DNA of 64,000 nucleotides from Apoda limacodes. Taxonomy: Eukaryota; Arthropoda; Insecta; Lepidoptera; Limacodidae. The stretch lies in contig OX291541.1 in NCBI GenBank assembly GCA_946406115.1, positions 18,755,908-18,819,907 on the forward strand. The letters are read 5' to 3'. The notes beneath the pieces were generated by a model. That model searched no databases. It was given only the letters and a program-made list of their open reading frames with translations, and was not told the origin of the DNA. Each line of letters starts with the position of its first letter. Within the stretch, counting starts at the first letter, position 1. Positions 12,580 through 24,800 of the stretch are shown here, piece after piece. The position numbers were made by a program, and so were the translations under genes.

Positions 12580-12823
12580 AAAAACACGAACCAGTTGCCT
12601 AATACCTAATGCAAATTACTAAGAATCAATTTTAGTTTCAGTTACTGTGGCATAGTCTATGCTAAATGATCCCCTCCATGTAAATACGTAACTAGCGCAG
12701 AGACATAATACAACGTTGCCACAGCTCACACAGTATTTTGTGTCATATGTGAGTAATCAGTCCATATTCGGTGAGCCCCTGTTTTCTCTTAAGTAAATAA
12801 CAGTAATACCCATTATTCGGATA
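12580..12823 (+). promoter_or_regulatory. 5' flank of gene B, conserved with gene D; candidate initiator TCAGT at 12757
   Basis: Similarity to 47491-47733 begins abruptly at aaaaacacgaacc and runs to the ATG with few changes. TCAGT at 12757-12761 (47667-47671 in D) fits the arthropod initiator and would give a 5' UTR of about 65 nt. No TATA box or convincing DPE was seen. The initiator is inference only. Confidence 0.35.
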
Positions 12824-13024
12824 ATGAATTCTCTTCAAGAATCACCACCAGAAAAATGGCCGAGTTTACAAAAGGAATTAAGAAAAACATGGCCGACAAA
12901 CGTTGGTGGATTCTACGCTTTACACGTATATCACACATATCCTCAAATACGTAAGGCGTTCCAGTTCAAAGTGTATTGTCCTCATGGGGACGTAAAGAAT
13001 GGATTCGTAGGCACAGATGTTAAG
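12824..13024 (+). CDS. Gene B exon 1 (open)
   Basis: 67 codons, ending AAG before GTAAGT. It is nearly identical to D exon 1 (changes include MNSLQESPPEK versus MDSLQELPPVK). Open in itself, but it belongs to a broken gene. Confidence 0.7.
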
Positions 13025-13559
13025 GTAAGTGAAATTAAAATGAATACCGAGGTTCTTATGTTTTGTTTTATCGAAAATGCCACTTATGACATATATCTGT
13101 AGTGCTGTGACTTACACTTAGAGCGATTTATCGATTAAAAACAAGCATCGTGCTTGTGATAAACAGTTCATACACTAAGATATCGATTTTTAGTAAGTCT
13201 ATGAATATTATAATGTTTTTTTATCTGCATATTTAAAACAATTTATATTTATGTCTTATGTTATGACCTTACTTAGAAGGTAACAAAAAAAATATGGAAA
13301 ATATTGGAACTTACTTGTTGTTGCTTGTTGAACTAGTGTTGTGCCTTTTTCACTAGGAAACGTCAATTTGGTTGGCATTATAACGTCAAAAAGCATGGCC
13401 GGGATTTTTTCTTACCAGGTTAAATTCCGGATAGGGTCAGAGCGTCATTACTCGTAAATTAATTATCCGAACGGTGCGAAAGATTTGAATTTAGCACATA
13501 TATACCAAAAAAACATAATTATATCCAAAACGAAGAATTTTCACAAAAAAATACAAACC

Positions 13560-13800
13560 ATACCTGTCAAACTACCAGAGAATTAGCGGCTTAGTTTGAA
13601 GTTAAAGCATACCCACAATAACCACTCGTATGCAGCAAATCGGTAAAATTAAAAAACTTGCTTCATAATTCATGGCGTTAGCCAGACCCCACCTTGCTTG
13701 TAAAACAGTTTTAACGCCACAAGAACTGTAGTTAGAAACAGGACTTCTCCAGACAATTAAAATTACCTTGCTGTAGCTTGCAGTCTCAACCATGTCACAT
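13560..13800 (+). pseudogene. mariner transposase remnant in intron 1 of gene B
   Basis: Across frames the plus strand reads CQTTRELAA, then a stretch like MQQIGKIKKLAS, then HLACKTVLTPQEL, in mariner order. The corresponding place in gene D (49640-50130) keeps other parts of the same transposase. An ancestral mariner in intron 1 therefore predates the B/D duplication and was trimmed differently in each copy. Confidence 0.6.
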
Positions 13801-14160
13801 TTAATCTAAAATATATGCTACGTACATGATTAAAGTTTTAAATAAAATCCCTTTACCTATTATTAGACTCTTAAACACCTTACAATCCAACCATACAAAC
13901 ACGTTACACCTCAAAAACTGGATACGTTCATATTTCCATCGGTAAAAACACAAGTTTTATTTTGTTTATTAAATTTGGAGCACTTGTTAAAATATAAAGA
14001 TAAGAAGTCGCGTGTGTGACCGCTTTTAAAATTCACCAACTATCGTATACTATACTATAGAGTACTATATAATAGAATAGATTTTGATTCTAGATCTGGA
14101 TCTAGCTCTCAGAGGATTAAAGGGGTACCTTCTTTGTTCATAGGCAAACCTTAATTCCAG

Positions 14161-14388
14161 GGCGATATAATGTATTTGATGATGTTCTCGGCTTTAACAG
14201 ACACTAGTAAACTAGATGAAGCTTTGGAGAAGACTGGACAAGAACAATCAAGTTGGGCCTCGTGACACGTCCAGTGCTGCAGACACTAAATACAATAGTA
14301 AAACCTCTGCTGGGCCTCGGCAGCGTAATGCGCGCCTACCCACTAAAGTCGTATTATTTAGGACTACGAAACCTTTTGAAGATATTAG
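14161..14388 (+). pseudogene. Gene B exon 2 with two frameshifting deletions
   Basis: The acceptor (attccag) and donor (ag|gtgggt) are kept, but the exon is 17 nt shorter than the 245-nt exon in C and D. The deletions lie near 14230 (13 nt) and 14360 (4 nt). Confidence 0.85.
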
Positions 14389-14554
14389 GTGGGTTATTAG
14401 AATCCTGTTTTAATATTTTTAACTTAACTTAGAATATAATTAAAGTTAAATTAATTTTATCTGAGGAGTCTTTCAACAAGCGGGATTAATGACATCTGTT
14501 TATGCACCACTTTTGTATTAAATAAGAATGCAGCGCGCCCATTTCAAATCGATG

Positions 14555-15135
14555 GGCTCGCCTGATTATAACTGGTCACCGTAGCCTATAAATGTTTGTA
14601 ACTCAAAAGGGCACTATTGATGTTTGCCAACTGTTTTGAACCGAGTCAGTCTCATGTTGAGTTGTTACCGCAGCTTTTAACCTCTTGCAACATCAGAAAT
14701 ATCGCCGACCCTCTAGGAATCTAATCATTCCTTTGTTAAAGAACCCCATACTGTAGTGCTTATGGATAACCTCGACAGGAATTCCTCAATCTAACCGTTT
14801 GCGAAAGAAAGATCCTCTGAAACCGTTCTGTTCCTGATCATATTTAGGTTTGAAGGTAAAATCACCTAAAATGTTCAACTTTAATCAATCGTCAACTAAT
14901 TTTACGGCGCTTTTTAATCGGATCAATAGGGTCAAAAAAGTATCCTACCAGAGCAGTATCGTATACGGCGCCGGATTAACGACTTATATAGAAAACTGTT
15001 TATTGAAGAACGGTTTTTTTCTGTTGAGTTCACCACGTATCTTGGACGCCAGATTGTCCTTATTTATTTAATAATCACGGAACAGTCCTTGGAACAGATT
15101 GATGCTTGAGATGTCGACACCAAGGACCACACAAC
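14555..15135 (-). mobile_element. Old non-LTR (family N1-related) fragments in intron 2 of gene B
   Basis: Read on the minus strand, 14555-14850 resembles the N1 3' end: ggtcaccgtagcctat, then ctctgaaaccg in the same order as in 53485-53690. 15035-15135 resembles the RT C-terminal region (cttggacgccag … gatgtcgacaccaagga). It is well diverged from the young copies. The same old fragments are in intron 2 of D (53070-53260 and 56876-56990), so they predate the duplication. Confidence 0.6.
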
Positions 15136-16225
15136 TATCACAGTTGAAGTTAGCTAAGTGTTGACCCCTAGGGTTACACTGCATATTAATCGACGCTTAT
15201 CTCGAGGCAGTATTAGTAAATGTTATCTAGGTTTCCATTGTAGCCCCTTATCGTATGATATGTAGCAACCCTGTATTTGTGGTAGCATCGATCGTACTGT
15301 GCCGAAGTTGCTGCGTATGTTTATATATGTATGTATCACTTTTATCAATAATCATTTGTTCATTCTAAGAATACCGTAGGCCAATAAACTGTAAATCTTT
15401 GCAACTTTAAAAACTTCACACAATAAATCAGACACATTGGACACAACCTTATTAGGAAGCTTCAAATATATAGCCCCAGGTATTCATGTTCCCAATAAAA
15501 TTAAAGTCCTAGATAGCTTTGGGAAATGCTATTATGAGACACTGACTGATCGTCATGAATAACGGAGGATGGAAATCCGGAGCACTTAAAGAAACGACCG
15601 AAATAAATAGGGGACCAGCTGCGCTGTCTACATGGAATACCACGTGTCTGCAACTACGACGATGATAATCAACTAGACCTGTGGTTGCCTAGTGGTCTGT
15701 CTACTCGGAGACCAGTCGTAGTCGAGCTGGTCTAAGTTGGCGATAATTTAGATGAATTAAACGGGAATGCGCCAAACAGAAATTCAGTTTCGGTGTCTGC
15801 CTCGCGTTTTGAGAGGCGTTCGTTCGAGACCAGCGAGTACCAATCAGTCTTTATTAATTTCTTGGGTACATAAACTGTTTGTTCACGCCCCTAGCTCTAA
15901 GGCGAAGGAAAACCGTGAGGAAACCTGTATACGTCAAAAAGACTAACCGGGCTCGCGTGATAGACTATGTAGCGGATCATATCGTACCGTCCTACATCGC
16001 GCTATCAAAGTTTCTTCGGTTGATGAGTATATATAGAAACCGAACTAATTGATGACCCTGGCGGCGGTCCCCACCTCGCCTGATAGGAGGAAAATCTTTG
16101 CCACCGCTCCACAACTATAACCTAATTTACAAGACGGGATGTATGAAGGCTGTACCAGCCTAATGACATAATGGACTAGAATAACGTGTCATAACATACC
16201 TATTTTTTTTCTCTTTAACTTGCAG

Positions 16226-16706
16226 ATGTCCTGTCGACACTTATTTGTCTTCAATACGACAAGGTAATATAGAGTGCGTAGACAACACATGGCACTACAA
16301 AAAGCCTGCTACATATAATTATTATGCAACTTTGGTCTCCAACAACATATCCTACGGTCTTTATTCGTGTGCCGATAACAAGCTCTTAGCGTGGATATTT
16401 ATTAACGATTATAACTACTTAAGTCATCTTTACTGTGAAGCAGAACACAGAAGAAAAGGTTATGGGGAGTATCTGATGAAATATCTTATCAACGACCAAC
16501 TGCAGCAGGGAAATGATGTTTATGGATTTGTGGGGCATGGTAACGAGACAGCATCGGTAGTCTTCGAAAAACAGGGGTTCATAAGTCTTATGGATGATAC
16601 CGTATTCTGTGACCATCTTGCATATTATAGAGCGTATTATACCAGGTTCCAGCTCATTTCTTTTCAGGTTTTGTTAAATGGCAAATTATTGTTTGAATAT
16701 CAATAA
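16226..16706 (+). pseudogene. Gene B exon 3, FR47-type acyltransferase domain with altered C-terminus
   Basis: It starts after cttgcag in the expected phase (completing the split Arg codon, then CPVDTYLSS). The GNAT core is intact: LAWIFINDYNYLSHLYC and EHRRKGYGEYLMKY. After DDTVF the sequence no longer matches D or C and the frame runs 30 residues further, ending LLFEYQ. An internal rearrangement or insertion after the core is the likely cause. Confidence 0.75.
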
Positions 16707-16862
16707 TATTCAAACAATAATATAATAATGAATACAGTATTATTTCAATTTTTATTGTTTAACTCTTCTGAGAATTAGAAGCATTTATTCATTATCAACA
16801 GAAAATATTAATTATCTACTAGCAGTACATACCTCGTATAGATGGATATTTTATAGATCATT

Positions 16863-16998
16863 GTAGGCTCCCCCTGTGCTCTTGAGCGTTGGCCGCTATA
16901 CGGGCTGAGGCTCCTTTAGAGACTCGCCCAAAAAACCCCGGTGAAACAGTAATGGCTGCAACAGCCAGTTGGCAGTTGCATAGACAGATCAGAAAAAA
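16863..16998 (-). repeat. Dispersed GC-rich repeat fragment (family R1)
   Basis: It matches 33180-33285 (gagactcgc … cccggtgaagcagtaatggctgc) and ends in an A run. The longer copy is at 32985-33285. An opposite-strand piece of the same family is at 22580-22745. No function recognised. Confidence 0.6.
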
Positions 16999-17868
16999 AT
17001 ATCTTTTATATCATTAAAAGATTGGTGTCGTAGTTTAGTATTTATAATCATTTTAAAATGCACTTCATTGATGAATGAAAAAGGACCAATTTTCTTTATT
17101 TTTTGAACAGTTGGACATTGCGCAGTCAAGTAACTCGTCCCCTCCATGCACAAACCACCTACCCCACGAGACTTGTAATGTAGGGCGACTTGCGTCTGCC
17201 ATGCTTTTGCTCAAATGCTCCTATATATTTGAAGTGTAAGTAGTGATGCGAAAAAAAAGATATCGATATATCTTTCAATATCATATTTTATATAAGAACA
17301 TTCCGAACACATTTTCTTTACCTAATTATATTATTATATCTATACTAGATTTGAGCGGAAAACCAAAACTAATAAATTAAATATATTTCATGTTTTGGAC
17401 TTTTGTTGATATGATTTATAAAATATGTTATGATTAATAAAAGATTGATACAATGACCCCGATTCCGTTTATAGACTAACTAATTTAAGTCTACTGCCAC
17501 TCTTTTTTTTAATAACAAAACAAACAGATAACACTTTCGTCAGGTAGTTACAACTAAAGATAAGGCACAGGTAGAAGGCAGAGGATTGGAGAGTCTTTAT
17601 ATGGTCACCTTATTACTTACGCATTAGGAGTAATAAAACCTATATGTGTCCTGTTTTATTTTATTTTAAAGGGAGCAGACTAAAATAAGTTTAGTGGGAC
17701 ATAAACCGAAACAATGCCAATGTAGGTATTGATAACTGTACCATCTGTTTCGAATGTGATAAAAAAAATGATTCGTTTTAATGAGTGTCGTTTTGGTGAT
17801 CGATGTTACAAGTGTCTAAGTATTGATATCATTTAAATGTTTCACTATAATGATATTCTTTTTCTCAG
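16999..17868. other. Intergenic stretch, nothing recognised
   Basis: AT-rich sequence between the R1 repeat and the first THAP exon. The 5' end of the P-type element may lie here, but I could not find terminal inverted repeats. Confidence 0.4.
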
Positions 17869-20800
17869 ATTTCCTTTTTATGGAGATACAAAAGAAATAT
17901 GGATCTCGAAAACTATGAGAGGTGAAGATTGGTTACCAACTACTAATAGCACAATATACTCTAGACATTTTACCCCGGATTGCTTCATGGAAATGAAAGG
18001 TCGAAGAAAACTATTACATGAATCCATACCAACTATTACATCAATCCATACTGGTAATTGTTTACTTATATAAATTACATTAATTTTTCTTTTATTAAGG
18101 CACCCTAAGAATTTTAATATTTTTTATACTTCCAGAACACCAGTCCCCAAACTAGTAATCAGAAACATACCACAATAGCAAGTACATCAAATAGTGTGGA
18201 ATTGATTCAAAATTCTTCTTTGCAAACTTCAGTACATACACGACCATCAGTAAGTCCATTTATTAAGAACATTTTGTTTTAAGACATAAGCAGTCCCTGT
18301 TTTGTCATTTTTCTTTTTGTGTGCATGTGTGTGTTTGAACAGTTAAATAAATTAAAAAATAAACATTTAATAACGATACTCTTAAATATCCAGAAATGGT
18401 AACACCACTAAACTGATTTTGAATAATTTGGTATTATAGTATTGTGTATTTTAGTTTTTACTAAAAATATCTAAACAGACTCATCTTAACGTGCTTATCA
18501 TATATATCAGGTCCTCCGACAACCTCATGTTGTAACTTATTGGGCTTTTCATTATTTCTTTAATTTATAATTTTGTGTCCATATTGCCTCTTTTCTATCC
18601 ATCCAATTGTTGATTGGCAGGGAATGTCATGAGGCATTCAGTTCGCCATTTATATCGTTGTTTTTGTGCAAATAATATCTAATAAATTAATCATTTTTTC
18701 AGGGTAGCGCCATCCAGAGTCCAACACCATGTTCGTCCAAATATAGCGATAGCTTCAGAAAACGAAACGCGTCTCCATCACATATGTTGCAGTCACTAAC
18801 ATGTACACCTCGGAAGAAAAAGCTATACCGTCGTATACGACCTATTTACAACACAGAATTTCAAACAAAAATAAACAGATTAAGAGAATTAAATCAAAAT
18901 ATAGATATCTGAATTAAAAAGTCGCTTCTTTAAAAACTATATTGACCGAATTAGAATCAAAAATCTTATAGAAGCAGAAAATGTTAGTATTTTAAATAGA
19001 CTTGGTGTCGGTAGAATAGTTAGAAAGCGGTACTCATCGCAGTTAAAAATTTTCGCGTTGACACTTAATTTTTATTTTTTAATGGCCTACCTATATGTCA
19101 GAAAAACTTTTACAACGTGCTTGCCCTCTTTACGAACATTGGCTAAGGTCGGCCAGGTTTTACAAAAGAGTCCTTTAATGCTTTAAGCTTTAAAACTGAA
19201 CAAGCAAAGTCTGTTATTCATGCTAGTCTTATTATTGATGAAATGAAACTTAAAAATAAAGTTGAATTTCATCCAGCAAGTCAAAGAGTTTTTGGTTATG
19301 TTGATTATGGCACTGGCATTGAGGATACTGATTTTAACAATAAATGCACTGATGCACTTGTTTTTTTGGTTATTTTTTATTTAGTGGGATGAACGGAAAA
19401 CAAAAGACAACATTAGTTTTGCAGGCTATTTCTTTGTGTCACGACGTAAAAGTGAACATTGTTGTACTTACTTTCGATGATTGCCCTGTAAATTTAACAA
19501 TGGCCAAGAATTTGGTTGCAACTTGGACCCTCTAAAAACAACATTTAAACATCCAGAAACCCTTGCCATATGATAAAACTTATCAGAAACGCTTTCCATT
19601 GTTATAAAGAATTTGCTGATAAAAATGATAATTGTATATAGAAGTGGCAGTATATAGAAGAGCTACATAAACTACAAGAATCGTAAAATTTTCAAATGGC
19701 TCATAAATTAAGTCATATAAATTTCAAAGAGTACATAATAAAACTTTTTAGTCGATCTGTGGCAAAGGCATTACAGTTTTTATGTCAAGATTTAGATATA
19801 GAAGAATTTAAAAATGTCGATGATACAGTTAATATGCTTTTTTTACTGAACAATACTTTCGATATATTAGATTCTAAAGTTCATGCGCGTGGTCTTAAAC
19901 GAGCTTTAAATGCTAACAACCATGAATTTGCAGTGCAAAGGTAAGATGAAGCAAAAGACTTTTTGATGTCAGTTACGACTACAAAAATAAAATATAGGCC
20001 CACAACTTTTAAATTAATTGATTCTCCACGTTTCACAGGATTTTTGGGAATGTGCACAGTTATTGAGGGTGCAAAAATACTTTACAGAGACTTGATAAAC
20101 AACGAACATATTCTAATCACGTATCTTCCACTGCACATATTAAGTCAAGACCACATAGAGCTCTTTTTCTGTAACGTTAGATCCCACGGTGGTTCAAATA
20201 ATAGCCCTGCCCCTAGACTTTTCGAAACTATACACAAGAAAATATGAGTTCACACAGAGCTCATGGACACTATAACAGGAAATTGTGTATCTCTTGAAAA
20301 TATCTGTATTTTAAATTGCTCTTCACCTACAAAACGTATAAATATAACGACTCCTGGATAGTGGTCCCAAGATATTGAAGTCACCGATGATTCAAAAACG
20401 AATATGGAATCAGAACTCGATATTCTCGCTATGTCATTGTCGCAATTATCAGAGAATGTGGTAGAATATCTGGCAGGATTTGTCGTCAGTTCTTTGTTGA
20501 AAAAACTTAAATTCTCAATATGTATTTAAGGTTTAGTATCTCTCACTGTAAATAAGAAAAGTTTCATTTATAATCGGGACTTAGGTGGGTTGTTTTATCC
20601 TTCAAAAGCTGTTATTAAAGTTTGTAAAAGAAGTGAAATGACTACAAAAACATATTGATGTGATACGCAAACAACAAAAGTTAAAAATATCTGGGCAGAA
20701 TTCCTAATGACACAAACTTTAGAAACTTTATAGGGGAACAATTATTTTCTGATTTTGCCTACCATCAATTTGATACTGTAGAAACAAATCACATTATTTA

Positions 20801-20923
20801 TTTGACTGAGTGTATTATGAAAAAATATATCGATACAAGGTTTTCTTATTTAATTAAATCAAAATTGAAACAAAAAGTTGTAAGGAGAGTGTACACGAAA
20901 TTAATTCATTTCAAAAATCAATG
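17869..20923 (+). pseudogene. P-element superfamily (THAP9-like) transposase, decayed but with exon-intron structure
   Basis: Exon a (17869-18053) follows a ttctttttctcag acceptor and encodes the second half of a THAP DNA-binding domain: EDWLPTTNSTIYSRHF, then DCFMEM and PTIT. Exon b (about 18136-18249) ends TCA|gtaagt. Exon c starts after ttttttcag at 18703, with TPRKKKLYRRIRPIYN. Across stops and shifts the P-transposase order follows: RYSSQLKIFALTLNFY (19029), ASLIIDEMKLKNKVEF (19223), VLTFDDCPVNLTMAKN (19466), KTGFLG-like FTGFLGMCTVIEGAK (20032), LSQDHIELFFCNVRSHGG (20141), VVEYLAGFVV (20460), and an end resembling THAP9 (HFKNQ, stop). Several frameshifts and stops make it inactive. Confidence 0.85.
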
Positions 20924-21572
20924 AACGTATACGATTTCCGCACATGTTGATTCTTTGAATATATATTTTTTAATTATTTTTAAAATATGTTTTTTATCGT
21001 ATTTTGCTAATGAGACAAGACATTTATCGATATTTTGTACAAATCTAAATAAAAAAAATATTATTTTATCTTTATCGCCGTATATGCCTAGTAATATATT
21101 GCCTACTACTCGACTTGGTAAAAATTATGGTAATGTTGACTACCTTCTGGTGGGCTAAATACTATATAAAAAGCAAAAGTTTTAATCACATTTAGAAGTT
21201 TCAAACTTAAGGATAAACAACGTTTTTTTTATTTACTTTTATTAATTTACAGTTGGTTATCACACATCAAGAAAAGAAACTTTATTTTTATATTATGGTC
21301 ATGAATTTATTATAAACATTGTAACATAGTTTTATTAATAACCAGCTTCCATGACAACTATTAAAGACAAAGCAGAAGTCTCCATCAAAGATAACATAAA
21401 TCAATATTGCCAATATTAATGTACAGTAGCTAATAAATTTCTCTGCACAATTTGTGTATTCATTGCTTATTCACCCAATCCATATAATTAAAAAGTATTA
21501 AGAATGTGGTTTGTAGCTTTAAAATATATCGATGACTGTGGACTTTTGCTCATCACTATTTAATACTCAAAA
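20924..21572. other. AT-rich spacer before gene C
   Basis: No coding frame or element recognised. A short open frame at 20955-21158 has no family resemblance. Confidence 0.5.
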
Positions 21573-21602
21573 TGACGTCACCCCTGCCTCTCCCACTTCA
21601 GT
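21573..21602 (+). promoter_or_regulatory. Candidate core promoter of gene C: CRE palindrome plus initiator
   Basis: TGACGTCA (perfect CRE/bZIP palindrome, 21573-21580) is followed 18 bp later by TCAGT (21598-21602), an arthropod-type initiator, about 80 nt before the ATG at 21681. The motifs are visible; their use is inference. B and D lack the CRE in their 5' flank. Confidence 0.35.
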
Positions 21603-21680
21603 TATCTACCAGACGAGTTTGTTTGACGCTCGCCGCTTATTGCAGGTCTAGTGGGGTAGGTGGTAGTAGTGATATTTCTA

Positions 21681-21881
21681 ATGGATCCTCTTTATGAATT
21701 ACCACCAGCAAAATGGCCAAGTTTACAAGAAGAATTAAAAGAAACATGGCCGACAAACGTTGGTGGATTTAACGCTTTACACGTTAATCTCAAATATCCT
21801 CAACTGCGTCAGGCGTTTCAGTTCAAAGTATATTGCCCTTATGGAGACGTGAAGAATGGATTTGTGGCTACAAATATTAAG
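21681..21881 (+). CDS. Gene C exon 1
   Basis: 67 codons, [16 protein letters not shown] to VATNIK, with a GTAGGT donor. The [13 protein letters not shown] stretch is the family hallmark. An upstream in-frame ATG (21660) is ignored because the paralogues start at MD/MN. Confidence 0.82.
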
Positions 21882-24800
21882 GTAGGTCAATGTCCGTCCA
21901 ATAATATATAGTGTACTAACATGGTGCCTATTATTAATTCGTCGAGTCCGTTTCTGCCTTCTGCCGATAATACTTTCCTGCCAGTGTTGCTACCCGACCG
22001 AACTTGTTACTAATATGTACACAACAGTGTGGCCAAAACTCTTTCTCGCGGTTCCACCTGCCCTAAAGAAAGTCGCGATAACCGTGTAGGATTTCAACAG
22101 AAACTCCTCAATTAAAGAAAGAGAACCGACTTACACTTGAGGTTTTCAAGTAGTCTATAAGTCCTCGGGACTTAAACTAACTCTATGCCAACTTAAATGT
22201 ATCAACTATGTAGTGTTGATACAAACATGTTAACTTTTACAGACTATTTACTTGAAGCTATGGATTCAAATCAACAAATAGATGTCATATATACCGATTT
22301 TTCTAAAGCTTTCGATAAGATTAATCATACTTTACTTATAAAAAAGCTAGCAAAAATCGGTTTACATTGTGATCTTCTTAGGTGGTTAGAATCCTATATT
22401 CGTAATCGGAGTCAAGCTGTTTGTGTAAAAGGATACTGTTCCAGTTTTCTGCCCGTCACTTCTGAAGTCCCGCAAGGATCCCATCTTGGTCCTTTACTTT
22501 TTTTGCTTTATATAAATGATATTGGGGAGGTTCTTAATAATTCTAATCATTTACTTTATGCAGACGATATGAAACCATTTCGTTCGGCTTGGGTTGTCGC
22601 TCTCGGGGGCGTCCCTTCGACTGGCGTGAGTCTCGAACCCGAAGGTAAGTCACCGCCAGGAGGAGAGTTCCCCGTTACGCGGGTGCGGTTGCGATTGAGT
22701 GGGGCCGAAAAGCACCCCGGCACTCTTTGATACCTCGACGTAAAACAGCTGTTGTAGCCCTTACATAAACAACCCCTACTACTTCCCCCAACCGGCGTAA
22801 TCACCTCATCAGTTGCTGCAATTATTTGAAAAAATACGTAACAACGGTTAATTGGAATACAAAGGTAGTTTAACGGACAAATTTCTGAAAAATTAGCTAA
22901 AACATTGCGTCGGATTGTCATTTATGTCGCCTACCATACAAATTATACATTAAAAAGGACATTGTGCAATGACAAAGAACGCATAGAACATTCAAAAAAG
23001 TCTGGTAGGTATATACAAGTTTACGTGCGGCGACTGCGATCACTTTTATATAGGTATAGCATCTACCTGTCTTGTTATTAAGCAAAAAGTTACTTTTATA
23101 TTGAGCGTTAATACGGAGCCCTTCTAGCACGAGTCCAAATTGGAGTTGACCAAAATGATCCGAAGGCATTTTGTTAATTTACAGGGAGACACCATGTATA
23201 TGATGATTTTTCCGACGTCAAAAGGTACAAATAAACTTGATGAGGCTTTGGATAGAACTAAGATTATTGACTGGACAAAAACAATTGAGGTGGAGCTTGT
23301 GACGTCATCGGTGCTCAAGACAGTGAACTGTATAGTGAAACCTTTGCTAGGCCTTCGAAGGGATGTCCATGCTTACCCGACGAAGACGTATTATTTAGAT
23401 AAGAGCACCAAACTCTATGAAGATGAAAGGTAATATAGAAACCCCAGTTAATGAAAAACAAATATTTTGTTGATCCTTGGTATGGTTCGGAGGTGGAGGT
23501 ATTCGTACCCAGCATATACCAGTCTTTGTCAATTATTAAGCGTGTACCGAGTTTTTTTACAATAATTGCGTTCGTTTGATCCCCATAGCTGTATCGTTAT
23601 TACTAAAGCTTTTGTTATGCAATTACTGTGTAAGATATTTAAGGATTCCCTCTGTAAATCATCAATTTTAGAAACATGACTAGCTTTACTTTCGTCTATC
23701 GATAAAAACCCAAAATTATCGTTAAAAAAAAACCCTAAATACGCGTAAATATTTTACGGAATTATTTTTTGAATAAGAACAAAACTACATGTTTTCTATA
23801 ACGTATAGGTACATTTTACTTTTGCAAAATGTGTATTTGTTTAAATAATACGAAGGAAATATCTAAATTCGCGCTAGTTCCGCCCATCCCAGCTAGAGCC
23901 GCCACGCTTCCCTCCTCTCCGCTTTAGGAGTGCATAGTTAAGGGCCCTCTTACGGCCTACTAGCGCCGCTAATAGATATTCTCAATTTCTGCTGAAAACG
24001 GCCACTTTTAGCGCTTTCTAAAGTTCACTAGAAAAAATCGTTTTCTACGAAGAGAAAATTGAGGATATCTAATGGCGACGCTAGTTAGCTGCTATATACC
24101 CCTTAAGTACATTGTTTATTTACATTACAGGAAAACAGGTATAGTGCAACAAACTTTTCTGACCCTACAAAATGAGACCTTTATTTGGCTCAGGGATAAT
24201 AAATTAAACAATGAATGTATAGAAAACTTGCACTGTAATTTACATGATTTACGCCAAAATGATAGAATTGAATAATATAAAAAACACACATAAAACCTAA
24301 CTCCTAAAGTCTATAAACACCCCCCCACTATGATCTTCTGTACTTTCATATTTGAACTATACTATATACAATGGTAAAAAAAGGCGATTTTAGTAAATTA
24401 TGACTATAAGCTAATGGATATTGAACCACACATGGCAATATATCTTGCATATATCTCTAAGATTGCATGTTTGGATTCTGAATTTAAACTTATACTAAAT
24501 AAGCTGTTAGATATAAGATATTATTTATTTTTTAATACAGTTGCTCAAAAAGTGGCGTATTGCAGGGACGTATAGCGTTCGGGATGTGGGCTATTACATA
24601 ATCGAGCTTTTTCTTTACCTTTTCCGAACTCCTGCGTTCTCTTTCCCAACTGTCAAAATAAAAAACCAACCACGAAGTTTTTACTAAAAAAAAATCATAG
24701 AAGTTTTTATGATTCATGCAAATATTTCTAAAAAGAAGCTACTAATTTGTTTCAATATCAGATTTAATGAGTTAGGTTAGGTTTCATTTCATTTCATCTC

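Larger units (their letters stand above)
12824..16706 (+). pseudogene. Gene B: GLYAT-like N-acyltransferase pseudogene
   Basis: It has three exons: 12824-13024, 14161-14388 and 16226-16706. Exon 1 (67 codons, MNSLQESPPEKWPSLQ … GTDVK, GTAAGT donor) is intact. Exon 2 is 228 nt instead of the family's 245. Against gene D it lacks 13 nt in the EKTKVIDW segment and 4 nt near the end (ttagacagg became ttagg). The net loss of 17 nt shifts the frame and soon gives a TGA. Exon 3 has the acetyl-CoA loop RRKGYG, but its C-terminus departs from D after DDTVF and runs on in unrelated codons. Both splice sites still match. This is a dead sister of D. Confidence 0.85.

Noticed and set aside
16245..16706. 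Exon 3 of gene B as an intact stand-alone acetyltransferase
   Set aside because: The first ATG lies mid-domain, the C-terminus is abnormal, and exon 2 is frameshifted.
22197..22730. A single 177-codon gene
   Set aside because: It is a jockey RT fragment running by chance into an R1 repeat; the junction at 22571 is abrupt.
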